Assembly (NCBI GenBank): GCA_946479335.1
Contig: CAMLFP010000031.1
Location: 1 to 25,463, forward strand
Length of the DNA stretch: 25,463 nt
Reading direction: 5' to 3'
DNA from: an uncultured Archangium sp.
GTDB lineage: Bacteria > Myxococcota > Myxococcia > Myxococcales > Myxococcaceae
Both the position numbers and the translations under genes were made by a program. Under the pieces are notes generated by a model. The model did not search any database, was not told the DNA's origin, and saw only the letters and a program-made list of their open reading frames with translations. Position 1 is the stretch's first letter, and each line of letters starts with the position of its first letter. This document shows, piece after piece, positions 1-8,455 of this stretch.

Positions 1-685
1 TGCCTCCCCGCGTAAGGCTCTGCTCACCACCGGCGGGCCGGTCGACGGCTTCGTGTTGGATCTCGGCGTGTCTTCCCCGCAGCTCGATGTGGCCGAGCGG
101 GGCTTCTCGTTCGCGAAGAACGGGCCGCTCGACATGCGCATGAGCGACGAGGGCGAGACCGCGGCCGAGCTGATCGAGCGCCTCCCGGAGAACGAGCTGG
201 CCGACGTCATCTATGAATACGGTGAAGAGCGCGCGTCGCGCTCCATCGCGCGCGAGCTGAAGGCCCGGTTGCCGAAGACCACCTTCGAGGCCGTCGAGGC
301 GGTGAAGGCCGGCATGCCGCGCAAGGCGTGGCCGAAGGACATCCACGTCGCGACGCGCACCTTCCAGGGCCTGCGCATCGCGGTGAACCGCGAGCTGGAG
401 CAGTTGGACTCGGCGCTCGCCGCGCTGCCCACGCTGCTGCGCCCCGGCGGCGTGGCGGCGATCATCTCGTTCCACTCGTTGGAAGATCGACGGGTGAAGC
501 AGGCGTTCCGCGCGCTGTGTGGCGAGGCGCCCGACGAGCTCCCGCGCGGGTTGCCGGTGATCCGGCAGCAGACCGCACAGTTCAAGTCATTGTCGAAGAA
601 GGCCATCACCGCGTCGGAAGACGAGGCGAAGGAAAACCCGCGAGCCCGCAGCGCGCGTCTGCGTGGCGTGGAGAAGCTGTCATGA
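1..685 (+). CDS. rsmH: 16S rRNA m4C1402 methyltransferase RsmH (MraW), 5'-truncated by window edge
   Basis: SAM-dependent N4-methyltransferase acting on C1402 of 16S rRNA, usually an early gene of the dcw cluster. The reading frame is open from base 2, so the true start lies upstream. About 227 residues are visible against roughly 300 in the family, so the N-terminal SAM-binding motif is missing from view. Diagnostic stretches are [37 protein letters not shown] and [15 protein letters not shown], all typical of RsmH. The TGA at 683-685 overlaps the ATG of the next gene (ATGA), suggesting translational coupling to ftsL. Identity is certain; only the start is unseen. Confidence 0.96.
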   Translation, partial: ASPRKALLTTGGPVDGFVLDLGVSSPQLDVAERGFSFAKNGPLDMRMSDEGETAAELIERLPENELADVIYEYGEERASRSIARELKARLPKTTFEAVEAVKAGMPRKAWPKDIHVATRTFQGLRIAVNRELEQLDSALAALPTLLRPGGVAAIISFHSLEDRRVKQAFRALCGEAPDELPRGLPVIRQQTAQFKSLSKKAITASEDEAKENPRARSARLRGVEKLS

Positions 686-993
686 GCGTCGTGCTGGAAG
701 CCCGCAACAGGGGTGGAGTCTCGCTGTCGGTCATCGTGCTGGAGATCCTCCCGGCGGCGCTGGCGGTGCTGCTGCTGGCGACCGTCGCCATCGTGCACGT
801 CACCTCGCGCGTGATGGTGGTGAAGCTGGGCTACGAGCTCTCGAAGAAAGACGCGCAGGCCCAGGAGCTGCAGCGCGCGAACGACGCGCTCAAGCTGGAG
901 ATCGCCTCGCTCACCTCGCCCGCGAAGCTGGCGCCCGTCGCGCAGCAGAAGCTGGGCATGCAGGTCCCCTCCGTCGTCATCCAGGTGAAGTGA
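682..993 (+). CDS. ftsL: Cell division protein FtsL-like bitopic membrane protein
   Basis: A 103-residue protein between rsmH and ftsI, the usual place of ftsL. It has a short cytoplasmic N-terminus, one hydrophobic segment at about residues 17-40 and then a periplasmic stretch with heptad-like spacing (about 48-85: [20 protein letters not shown]), as expected for the FtsL coiled coil that pairs with FtsB and FtsQ and helps activate FtsWI. FtsL is poorly conserved, so the call rests on size, topology and position. The start is the ATG at 682, overlapping the rsmH stop by 4 nt. No FtsB gene is seen in the window. A stop at 991-993 leaves one base before ftsI. Confidence 0.85.
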   Translation: MSVVLEARNRGGVSLSVIVLEILPAALAVLLLATVAIVHVTSRVMVVKLGYELSKKDAQAQELQRANDALKLEIASLTSPAKLAPVAQQKLGMQVPSVVIQVK

Positions 994-994
994 G

Positions 995-3019
995 ATGCGC
1001 GACCTGAAGGCGATGCAGCCGATGGAGGCGCCCGGCCGGTGGATGCGCGTGCGCGTGCTGCTGATGGGCGCGGTGTTCTTCGCGCTGCTCACCGGCGCCT
1101 TCGGCCGCGCGTTGAACCTGCAGGTGCAGCAGAAGGACCGGCTCAAGGCCTTCGCTGAAGATCAATACGTGCGGGCGATGGAGATCCCCGCGCGGCGCGG
1201 CGACATCCTCGATCGGCGCGGCGCGAAGCTGGCCTCCAGCGTCGACGTCGACTCGGTGTGGGCCGACCCGTCGATGCTGCCCGACACGCGCGACGCCGCG
1301 AAGAAGCTGGCGAAGGTGCTCGGCGGCGATTGGAAGGAGCTCCAGGAGCGCCTCGACAAGGGCCGCCGCTTCGCGTGGGTGAAGCGCCAGGTGACCGACG
1401 CCGAGGCCGCGAAGGTGAAGGCGCTGGGGCTGCCGGGCATCGGCTTCGCCAAGGAGCCGCGCCGCTTCTACCCGCAGCGCGAGGTGGCCGCGCACGTGGT
1501 GGGCTTCGTGGGCACCGACTCGCACGGCCTCGACGGCCTGGAGTCGAACTTCGAGGCGGACCTCTCGGGCGAGCGCATCAAGCGCGAGGGCTTCCGCGAC
1601 GCGAAGGGCCGCAAGCTGCTGACCAACGGCCTCGAAGACCCCGAGGCGCGCGAGGGCGCGAGCCTCACGCTGACCATCGATTCGACGGTGCAGTACATCG
1701 CCGAGCGCGCGCTGCAGAAGGCGGTGACCGACCAGAAGGCCACCGCGGGCATGGCGGTGGTGCTCGACCCGAAGACCGGCGAGCTGCTGGCCGTCGCGAA
1801 CTGGCCGCGCTTCAACCCGAACTCCCCGAGAGACGCCGTCGCCGAAGCGCTGCGGAACCGCTCCGTCACCGACGTGAACGAGCCGGGCTCGACGATGAAG
1901 AGCTTCGTGGTCGCCGCCGCGCTCGATCAGAAGTTCATCACCGAGGCGACCGAGATCGACTGCGAGAACGGCTCGTGGAAGGTCGGCCGCAACGTGGTGC
2001 ACGACACGCACCCGCACGGCGTGCTGAACCCGCGCGGCGTCTTGCAGGTGTCGTCGAACATCGGCGCGGCGAAGGTCGCGCAGAAGATGGGCCGCGAGAA
2101 GCTGGTCGAGACCTTCAAGAACTTCGGCTTCGGCGACCGCTTCGGGTTGGACCTCCCCGGCGAGGGCAAGGGCAGCCTCCCGTACCCGCGCGCGGAGATC
2201 GCGCTCGCCACGCAGAGCTTCGGCCAGGGCCTGAGCGCCACCACGCTGCAGATCGCCGCGGCCTACGGCGCGCTGGCCAACGGCGGCGTGCTGATGAAGC
2301 CCTACCTCGTCTCGAAGATGGTCGACGCCGACGGCGTGGTGCTGCTCGAGAACAAGCCGACGGCGCTGCGCCGCGTGGTGAGCGAGCAGAGCGCGAAGAC
2401 GGTGGTGGGCTGGCTGGAGTCGGTCGTCGAGAAGGGCGGCACCGGCACCAAGGCGCGCCTCGAGGAGTACCGCGTGGCCGGCAAGACCGGCACCGCGCAG
2501 AAGGTCGACCCGGTGGCCGGCGGCTATTCAGACAAGCGGCTCTCGAGCTTCGTGGGCCTGGTGCCCGCCGAAGACCCGCGCGCGGTGATCCTGGTGGTCA
2601 TCGACGAGCCCGCGGTCGATCGCTACGGCGGCGACTGCGCCGCGCCCGCGTTCAAGGAGATCGCCCTGCAGGTGATGCCGCACCTCAACGCGCCCAAGTC
2701 GCGGGAGCTCCCGGTGGTGGCGGCGCCCGTCAAACCGGAGAAGCCGTCGAAGTCGCCTGTTGTTGCCGCCATCGGGAAGTTGGACCAGATGGACGCCGTC
2801 ACCGAGGACGTCCCAGCAGAGGGGTCGGTGCGGGTGCCTGATCTGGTCGGGCTCCCGGGTCGGGTGGCGGTGACGCAGTTGTTGACCGCGGCGCTGGAGC
2901 CGCACCTCGCGGGCAGTGGCCGCGTTGTTTCCCAAAAACCCGCCGCGGGCAGCCTGGTCGAGAAGGGCACCCGCATCTCCGTGGAGCTGGCAGGGCATTT
3001 GCCAACCACAGCACGTTGA
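995..3019 (+). CDS. ftsI: Septal peptidoglycan transpeptidase FtsI (PBP3, class B PBP) with C-terminal PASTA domain
   Basis: D,D-transpeptidase that crosslinks septal peptidoglycan as partner of FtsW. It has 674 residues. There is one N-terminal transmembrane segment (about 18-36), a pedestal/dimerization region with the RRGDILDRRG motif (about 67-76), and the penicillin-binding domain with SxxK nucleophile STMK at 299-302, SxN triad SSN at 353-355 and KTGT at 497-500. A Pro/Lys-rich linker (about 566-610) leads to a single PASTA domain (about 611-665: RVPDLVGL ... VSQKPAAGSLVEKGT). The E. coli enzyme lacks PASTA; its presence makes this protein longer. The ATG lies 1 nt after ftsL, so the two are probably co-translated. 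All catalytic motifs are intact. Confidence 0.97.
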   Translation: MRDLKAMQPMEAPGRWMRVRVLLMGAVFFALLTGAFGRALNLQVQQKDRLKAFAEDQYVRAMEIPARRGDILDRRGAKLASSVDVDSVWADPSMLPDTRDAAKKLAKVLGGDWKELQERLDKGRRFAWVKRQVTDAEAAKVKALGLPGIGFAKEPRRFYPQREVAAHVVGFVGTDSHGLDGLESNFEADLSGERIKREGFRDAKGRKLLTNGLEDPEAREGASLTLTIDSTVQYIAERALQKAVTDQKATAGMAVVLDPKTGELLAVANWPRFNPNSPRDAVAEALRNRSVTDVNEPGSTMKSFVVAAALDQKFITEATEIDCENGSWKVGRNVVHDTHPHGVLNPRGVLQVSSNIGAAKVAQKMGREKLVETFKNFGFGDRFGLDLPGEGKGSLPYPRAEIALATQSFGQGLSATTLQIAAAYGALANGGVLMKPYLVSKMVDADGVVLLENKPTALRRVVSEQSAKTVVGWLESVVEKGGTGTKARLEEYRVAGKTGTAQKVDPVAGGYSDKRLSSFVGLVPAEDPRAVILVVIDEPAVDRYGGDCAAPAFKEIALQVMPHLNAPKSRELPVVAAPVKPEKPSKSPVVAAIGKLDQMDAVTEDVPAEGSVRVPDLVGLPGRVAVTQLLTAALEPHLAGSGRVVSQKPAAGSLVEKGTRISVELAGHLPTTAR

Positions 3020-3048
3020 AGGCCGCGCCGCGGTCAGGAAGACACGAG

Positions 3049-4542
3049 ATGAAACTCACAGAGCTGCTCGCAGGTATTGGAACTGAGCCCGTCGCCTCGA
3101 AGGTGAAGGCCGACGTCACCGGCATCAGCGCCGATTCTCGCAGCGTCAAGCCGGGCGACCTGTTCGTCGCGGTGCCGGGCACGAAGACCGACGGGGTGCA
3201 GTTCGCGCACGAGGCGGTGAAGAAGGGCGCGGTCGCGGTGCTGGCCGAGAAGACCATCGGCGGGCTGCAGGTGCCGGTGTTCACCGTGCCCTCGGTGCGC
3301 AAGGCGCTGGCGCTGGCCGCCGGCAACTTCTACGGCAACCCCGCGCGCGAGCTGACGATGCTGGGCATCACCGGCACCAACGGCAAGACCACCACCGCGT
3401 GGCTCACCGAGAGCATCTGCGCGGCGGGCATGAACAACGTCGGCCTCTTCGGCACCATCATGGTGCGCTACGGCGGCCAGACGCTGCCGGCGACGCACAC
3501 CACGCCCGACGCCATCGAGCTCCACAAGACGCTGCGCGCGATGGTCGACGCCGGCGTCGACACGGTGGTGATGGAGGTCTCGAGCCACGCCCTGGCGCAG
3601 GAGCGCGTGCACGGCATCACCTTCCGCAGCGCGGGCTTCACCAACCTCTCGCGCGATCACCTCGACTACCACAAGGACATGGAGGTCTACTTCCAGGCGA
3701 AGCGGAAGCTCTTCACCGAGAACCTCTCGCAGGGCGGGCTGGCGGTGGTGAACGGCGACGACACGTACACCACGCGCGTCTACAACGAGATGAAGCAGCT
3801 CAAGCGCCAGGCGTGGAAGTTCTCGCGCGCGGGCAACGGCGAGCTCTCGGCCTCGAACGTGGAGTTCACGACGAAGGGCATCAAGGCGACGCTCAAGACG
3901 CCGGCGGGTGACATCGTCATCAAGTCGTCGCTCATCGGCGCGCACAACCTCGACAACATCCTCTGCGCGACGGGCATCGCGCTGGCGGCGGGGGCCTCGC
4001 GGCGCGACGTGCAAGACGGCATCGAGCGCGTGATGCGCGTGCCCGGCCGCATGGATCGCGTGGAGAACGGCGGCATCACCGCGCTCATCGACTACGCGCA
4101 CACCGACGACGCGCTGGCGAAGGCCGTGGAGTCGGCGCGCGGCGTGACCAAGGGCAAGCTCATCGTGGTCTTCGGCTGCGGCGGCGATCGCGACACCGGC
4201 AAGCGCCCGTTGATGGGCGAGGTGGCGGCGCAGGCCGACCTCCCCATCGTCACCTCCGACAACCCGCGCTCCGAAGACCCCGACGACATCATCCAGGACA
4301 TCGTGGTGGGCCTCGAGAAGGGCGAGCTGCGGCGCATGTCTCCGGCGAAGGCGCGCACCGGGGAGCGCGGCTACCTGGTGGAGGCGGATCGCAAGGCCGC
4401 CATCGCGCTGGCCATCTCGCTCGCGAAGCCGGGCGACACCGTGCTCATCGCGGGCAAGGGCCACGAGACGTACCAGGAAGTGAAGGGCGAGAAGTCGCAC
4501 TTCGACGACCTCGAGGAGGCGAGCCGCGCGCTCGGGGTGTGA
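3049..4542 (+). CDS. murE: UDP-MurNAc-L-Ala-D-Glu:meso-DAP ligase MurE
   Basis: ATP-dependent cytoplasmic ligase adding the third residue of the peptidoglycan stem peptide. It has 497 residues with P-loop GITGTNGKTTT at 106-116, the substrate motif THTTPDAIE at 149-157, a probable carbamylated lysine K218 (YFQAKRKLF), YAHTDDAL at 349-356 and the C-terminal GKGHETYQ at 469-476. The DNPR motif at 404-407 is the signature of meso-diaminopimelate-adding MurE, against lysine-adding enzymes, so the wall is predicted to be DAP-type. The ATG at 3049 is chosen because AGGAA (3036-3040) sits 8 nt upstream; an in-frame TTG at 3016 would overlap ftsI and lacks support. The stop overlaps murF by 1 nt. Confidence 0.97.
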   Translation: MKLTELLAGIGTEPVASKVKADVTGISADSRSVKPGDLFVAVPGTKTDGVQFAHEAVKKGAVAVLAEKTIGGLQVPVFTVPSVRKALALAAGNFYGNPARELTMLGITGTNGKTTTAWLTESICAAGMNNVGLFGTIMVRYGGQTLPATHTTPDAIELHKTLRAMVDAGVDTVVMEVSSHALAQERVHGITFRSAGFTNLSRDHLDYHKDMEVYFQAKRKLFTENLSQGGLAVVNGDDTYTTRVYNEMKQLKRQAWKFSRAGNGELSASNVEFTTKGIKATLKTPAGDIVIKSSLIGAHNLDNILCATGIALAAGASRRDVQDGIERVMRVPGRMDRVENGGITALIDYAHTDDALAKAVESARGVTKGKLIVVFGCGGDRDTGKRPLMGEVAAQADLPIVTSDNPRSEDPDDIIQDIVVGLEKGELRRMSPAKARTGERGYLVEADRKAAIALAISLAKPGDTVLIAGKGHETYQEVKGEKSHFDDLEEASRALGV

Positions 4543-5936
4543 TGGCGCGCTTCTCCGACGCAGAGGTGATGGCAGCGACCGGCGCGCAGAAGGTGCACGC
4601 CGGTGAGGTCACGTCTTTCGTCGGAGTGAGCACCGACACGCGCGCCATCGCGCCACGGCAGCTCTTCGTCGCGCTCAAGGGTGAGAAGTACGACGCGCAC
4701 GAGTTCCTCCCTGACGCGGTGAAGGCCGGCGCCGCCGCGCTGGTGGTGGAGCGCGTGCCCGCGGGCCTCACCTGGGGCGAGGGCGTCACCGTGTTTCAGG
4801 TTCCCGACACGCTGAAGGCGCTGGCCGATCTCGCGCGCTTCCACCGCAACCGCTTCAGCATCCCCATCGTCGCCATCACCGGCTCCAACGGGAAGACGAC
4901 GACCAAGGAGCTGACGCACGCGATCCTCTCGACGCGCGGCGCGGCGTTGAAGACGCAGGGCAACCTCAACAACGAGATCGGCGTGCCGCTGACTCTCTTC
5001 AACCTCGACGAGTCGCACGTCGCCGCGGTCATCGAGATGGGCATGAATCACAAGGGCGAGATCTCGCGCCTGACCTCCATCGCGCGGCCTGACGCGGGGC
5101 TGATCACCATCGTGCAGCCGGCTCACCTCGAGGGCGTGGGGAGCATCGAGGGGGTCGCGGAGGCGAAGGGCGAGCTCTTCCACGGGCTGGCGCCGGCGGC
5201 GACCGCGGTGGTGAACCTCGACGACGAGCGCATCGCGAGGCAGGCGAAGACGTTGCAGTGCCGCACGCTGACGTGGGGCCGTCACCCCGACGCCGACGTG
5301 CGCTTGAAGCACGTGAAGATGCAGGGCCTCGACGGGCTGGCGATGACCATCGCGTACCGCGGAGAAGAGCACGACGTCGCGCTGCGGCTGGTGGGCGACC
5401 ACAACGCGATGAACGCCACCGGCGCCTTCGCGCTCGCGCTGGCCGTCGGGTACACGCCCAGCGAGTGCGCGCGCGGGTTGGAAGCCGCGCAGGCGCACGC
5501 GCGGCGGCTACAGGTGCTGGAGGCGCCGAACCACGTGACGGTGGTCGACGATTGTTACAACGCGAACCCCGCCTCGATGGAGGCCGCGCTGCGCACGGTC
5601 GATGAGTTGTCGGTCGATGGGCGCGCGGTGGCGGTGCTGGGCGACATGCTCGAGCTCGGCTCTGCGGAGGCCGTGGAGCACGCGCGCATGGGCGTCGTCG
5701 CGTCGGACCACGTGGAGGTCATCGCCTTCTTCGGCCCGCGCATGAAGGCGGCGCACGCTGAAGCCGCGAAGCGCCTGGGAGAGAACGCGCGGCACTTCGA
5801 TGACGTGGGCGCGCTCAACGCGTGGCTCGCCACGCAGCTCAAACCCCGCGACTACGTGTTGGTGAAGGCGAGCCGCGGCATGAAGTTGGAACGCGTGGTG
5901 GCGGCGCTGACCGGCACCGCACAGGGAGCGCACTGA
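4542..5936 (+). CDS. murF: UDP-MurNAc-tripeptide:D-Ala-D-Ala ligase MurF
   Basis: Last cytoplasmic ligase of precursor synthesis, adding the D-Ala-D-Ala dipeptide to UDP-MurNAc-tripeptide. It has 464 residues with P-loop AITGSNGKTTTKE at 111-123, GNLNNEIGVPLTLF at 140-153, EMGMNHKGEI at 165-174, YNANPASM at 339-346, GDMLELG at 367-373 and the C-terminal KASRGMKLE at 442-450, all conserved in MurF. The ATG at 4542 uses the last base of the murE TGA (TGATG). A GTG one codon earlier is possible but less likely. Its dipeptide substrate needs a Ddl ligase, which is not encoded in this window. Confidence 0.97.
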   Translation: MARFSDAEVMAATGAQKVHAGEVTSFVGVSTDTRAIAPRQLFVALKGEKYDAHEFLPDAVKAGAAALVVERVPAGLTWGEGVTVFQVPDTLKALADLARFHRNRFSIPIVAITGSNGKTTTKELTHAILSTRGAALKTQGNLNNEIGVPLTLFNLDESHVAAVIEMGMNHKGEISRLTSIARPDAGLITIVQPAHLEGVGSIEGVAEAKGELFHGLAPAATAVVNLDDERIARQAKTLQCRTLTWGRHPDADVRLKHVKMQGLDGLAMTIAYRGEEHDVALRLVGDHNAMNATGAFALALAVGYTPSECARGLEAAQAHARRLQVLEAPNHVTVVDDCYNANPASMEAALRTVDELSVDGRAVAVLGDMLELGSAEAVEHARMGVVASDHVEVIAFFGPRMKAAHAEAAKRLGENARHFDDVGALNAWLATQLKPRDYVLVKASRGMKLERVVAALTGTAQGAH

Positions 5937-7099
5937 TGTTGTACCTGCTCTACGAGTGGCTCAAAGACGGCGACGCGGGGAAGTACTTGAACTTCCTCCG
6001 CTACCCGACGTTCCGCATCGTCGCGGCGGCCGGCACCTCGCTGGTCATCGGCATGCTCGTCGGGCCGTCGCTCATCAGGCGGCTGCGCTTCCAACAGCAC
6101 GGCATCTCCAACGTGCGCGAAGACACGCCGGAGTCGCACCAGAAGAAGAAGGGCACGCCGACGCTGGGCGGCACGCTGATCCTGCTGTGCATCTTCCTCG
6201 GCACCATCCTCTTCGCTGATCTCCACTCGCGCGTGGTGTGGGTCGCGCTGTTGATGACCGCGGGCTACGGCTTCACCGGCTTCCTCGATGACTACCTGAA
6301 GCTGAGCAAGCGCAACTCGAAGGGGCTCGCGGGCCGGTACAAGATCGTGCTGCAGACCGCGTTCTTCCTCGTCTCGGTCTTCGGGATCATGACCGACTGG
6401 AGCAACGGGCCGCACCTGCTGCTCTCCACCAACGTCACGCTGCCCTTCGTGCCCACGCGCTACGCGAACCCCGACTTCGGGTGGCTCTACGTGGTCTTCG
6501 CGTGGATCGTGGTGGTGGGTACGTCGAACGCGGTGAACATGACCGACGGCCTCGACGGCCTCGCCATCGCGCCCACGATGATCGCCGCCTTCGTGTTCAC
6601 GGTGCTCTGCTACGCGGCGGGCACCAGCGTCCACATCTCCGACTTCGAGACGGTGAACGGGGTGCGCACGCTGGTCGGCGTGCCGGTGCACGAGTACCTG
6701 GGCATCACGCGCGTCGAAGGCGGCACGGAGCTCGCGGTGTTCTGCGCGGCCATCATCGGCGCGGGCATCAGCTTCCTCTGGTTCAACGCCTACCCGGCCG
6801 ACGTGTTCATGGGCGACGTGGGCTCGCTGGCGCTGGGCGGCGCGCTGGGCACGGTGGCGATGCTCAGCAAGAACGAGGTGCTGTCGGCCATCATCCACGG
6901 CGTGTTCCTCGCCGAGATCCTCTCGGTGATGATCCAGGTCACCGTCTTCAAGCGCACCGGCAAGCGCGTCTTCAAGATGGCGCCGCTCCACCACCACTTC
7001 GAGAAGGGCGGCATGAGCGAGACGAAGATCGTCATCCGCTTCTGGATCGTGTCCGTGCTCCTCGGCGCCATCGCGTTGGCGTCGCTCAAGTTGAGGTAA
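5936..7099 (+). CDS. mraY: Phospho-N-acetylmuramoyl-pentapeptide transferase MraY
   Basis: Integral membrane enzyme that moves phospho-MurNAc-pentapeptide to undecaprenyl phosphate, forming lipid I. It has 387 residues with many hydrophobic segments. Conserved active-site stretches are GTPTLGG (73-79), FLDDYLK (116-122, the Asp pair), NMTDGLDGLA (201-210), FMGDVGSLALG (291-301) and the PLHHHFE signature at 350-356. It is longer than the roughly 360-residue E. coli protein; much of the excess is an insert at about 232-264, between two membrane segments. The ATG at 5936 shares a base with the murF stop. An open extension to 5822 is overlap with murF and is not used. Confidence 0.97.
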   Translation: MLYLLYEWLKDGDAGKYLNFLRYPTFRIVAAAGTSLVIGMLVGPSLIRRLRFQQHGISNVREDTPESHQKKKGTPTLGGTLILLCIFLGTILFADLHSRVVWVALLMTAGYGFTGFLDDYLKLSKRNSKGLAGRYKIVLQTAFFLVSVFGIMTDWSNGPHLLLSTNVTLPFVPTRYANPDFGWLYVVFAWIVVVGTSNAVNMTDGLDGLAIAPTMIAAFVFTVLCYAAGTSVHISDFETVNGVRTLVGVPVHEYLGITRVEGGTELAVFCAAIIGAGISFLWFNAYPADVFMGDVGSLALGGALGTVAMLSKNEVLSAIIHGVFLAEILSVMIQVTVFKRTGKRVFKMAPLHHHFEKGGMSETKIVIRFWIVSVLLGAIALASLKLR

Positions 7100-7102
7100 C
7101 GA

Positions 7103-8446
7103 ATGTTCACTGGGCAGAAATACGTCGTCATTGGCCTGGGGAAGAGCGGCGTGGGCGCGGTTCGCTTGCTGCTCAACCGCGGCGCGCGCGTGCTGGCGCT
7201 CGACGAGAACCCCGACGCGAAGAAGCCGCTGGAGCACCCCGACCTCGAGCTCAAGGCCGGCCCGTTCCCGCCGTTGTTCTGGGAGGGCGCGGCGGCGGTG
7301 GTGGTCAGCCCCGGCGTACCGCTCTCGAAGCTGCACCTGCCTCCCGACGTGAAGGTGTTCGGGGAGATCGAGCTCGCGTACCTCGCGATGCCACCCGGCG
7401 CGGGGAAGCTGCTGGGCATCACCGGCACCAACGGCAAGAGCACCACCACCGCGCTGCTCGGCGAGCTGGTGAAGCAGCACGAGCCCAACACCTTCGTGGG
7501 CGGCAACCTCGGCACGCCGTTCACCAGCGCCTACGAGCGGCCGGAGGCGAAGCCCTTCGCGATGCACGTCATCGAGCTCTCGTCGTTCCAGCTCGAGGGC
7601 ATCAAGACCGCGCGCTTCAACGGCGCGGCGATCTTGAACCTCACGCCCGACCACCTCGATCGCTACCCGAACCATCAAGCGTACGGGCTGGCGAAGGCGC
7701 GCATCTTCGACACCCAGGCCGTGGGCGACTTCGCGGTGGTGAACGGCGACGACCCTGACGTGCTGGCGCTGGCGCGCCTGGCGAAGGTGCCGGTGTACGG
7801 CTTCACGATGGACTCCTCGCGCACCAACCCGGGCTTCAGCGGCCTGGCCGTCGGCGCGGAAGACAAGTTCGTCTTCACCTTCGGCAAGCCCGCGGTCTTC
7901 ACCGTCAACAACCGCGCGCTGCGGGGCGTGCACAACCTGCAGAACGCGATGGCCGCAGCGATGCTCGCGCGCCTCGCGGGGATCCCCGACGACGCGATCC
8001 AGCGCGGGCTCGACTCGTTCCCCGGGCTGCCGCACCGCCTCGAGTTCGTGCGCGAGCGCGGCGGCGTGGAGTGGGTGAACGACTCCAAGGCCACCAACGT
8101 CGACTCGTCGCTGGTCGCGATGAAGGCGCTCACCGGCAACGTGTGGCTCATCGCCGGCGGCAAGGGGAAGGGCGCGCCCTACGCGCCGCTGGTCGAGGCC
8201 TCGCGCGGGAAGCTCAAGGGCGTGCTGACCATCGGGAAGGACGCGCCCAACATCGCTGCCGCGTTCGCACCGCTTTGTCCAATTCACGACTGCGAGACGA
8301 TCGAAGCGGCCGTGAAAAAGGCGGCTGAAATCTCGACGGCGGGCGACACCGTGCTGCTCTCGCCCGCGTGCGCTTCGTACGATCAGTTCCAGAACTTCGA
8401 GCACCGTGGCGACGTCTTCAAGTCGTTGGTGCGCGCTCTCTCGTGA
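7103..8446 (+). CDS. murD: UDP-MurNAc-L-Ala:D-Glu ligase MurD
   Basis: ATP-dependent ligase adding D-glutamate, the second residue of the stem peptide. It has 447 residues with an N-terminal UDP-binding Rossmann motif VIGLGKSGVGA (9-19), P-loop GITGTNGKSTTT (105-116), GNLGTP (134-139), ELSSFQLE (158-165), NDSKATN (326-332), AGGKGKG (351-357) and the C-terminal block SPACASYDQFQNFEHRGD (420-437). Together these separate MurD from MurC, MurE and MurF. The ATG follows the mraY stop by 3 nt, with GAGG at 7093-7096 as ribosome binding site inside the end of mraY. Confidence 0.97.
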   Translation: MFTGQKYVVIGLGKSGVGAVRLLLNRGARVLALDENPDAKKPLEHPDLELKAGPFPPLFWEGAAAVVVSPGVPLSKLHLPPDVKVFGEIELAYLAMPPGAGKLLGITGTNGKSTTTALLGELVKQHEPNTFVGGNLGTPFTSAYERPEAKPFAMHVIELSSFQLEGIKTARFNGAAILNLTPDHLDRYPNHQAYGLAKARIFDTQAVGDFAVVNGDDPDVLALARLAKVPVYGFTMDSSRTNPGFSGLAVGAEDKFVFTFGKPAVFTVNNRALRGVHNLQNAMAAAMLARLAGIPDDAIQRGLDSFPGLPHRLEFVRERGGVEWVNDSKATNVDSSLVAMKALTGNVWLIAGGKGKGAPYAPLVEASRGKLKGVLTIGKDAPNIAAAFAPLCPIHDCETIEAAVKKAAEISTAGDTVLLSPACASYDQFQNFEHRGDVFKSLVRALS

Positions 8447-8455
8447 GTCACCGCC

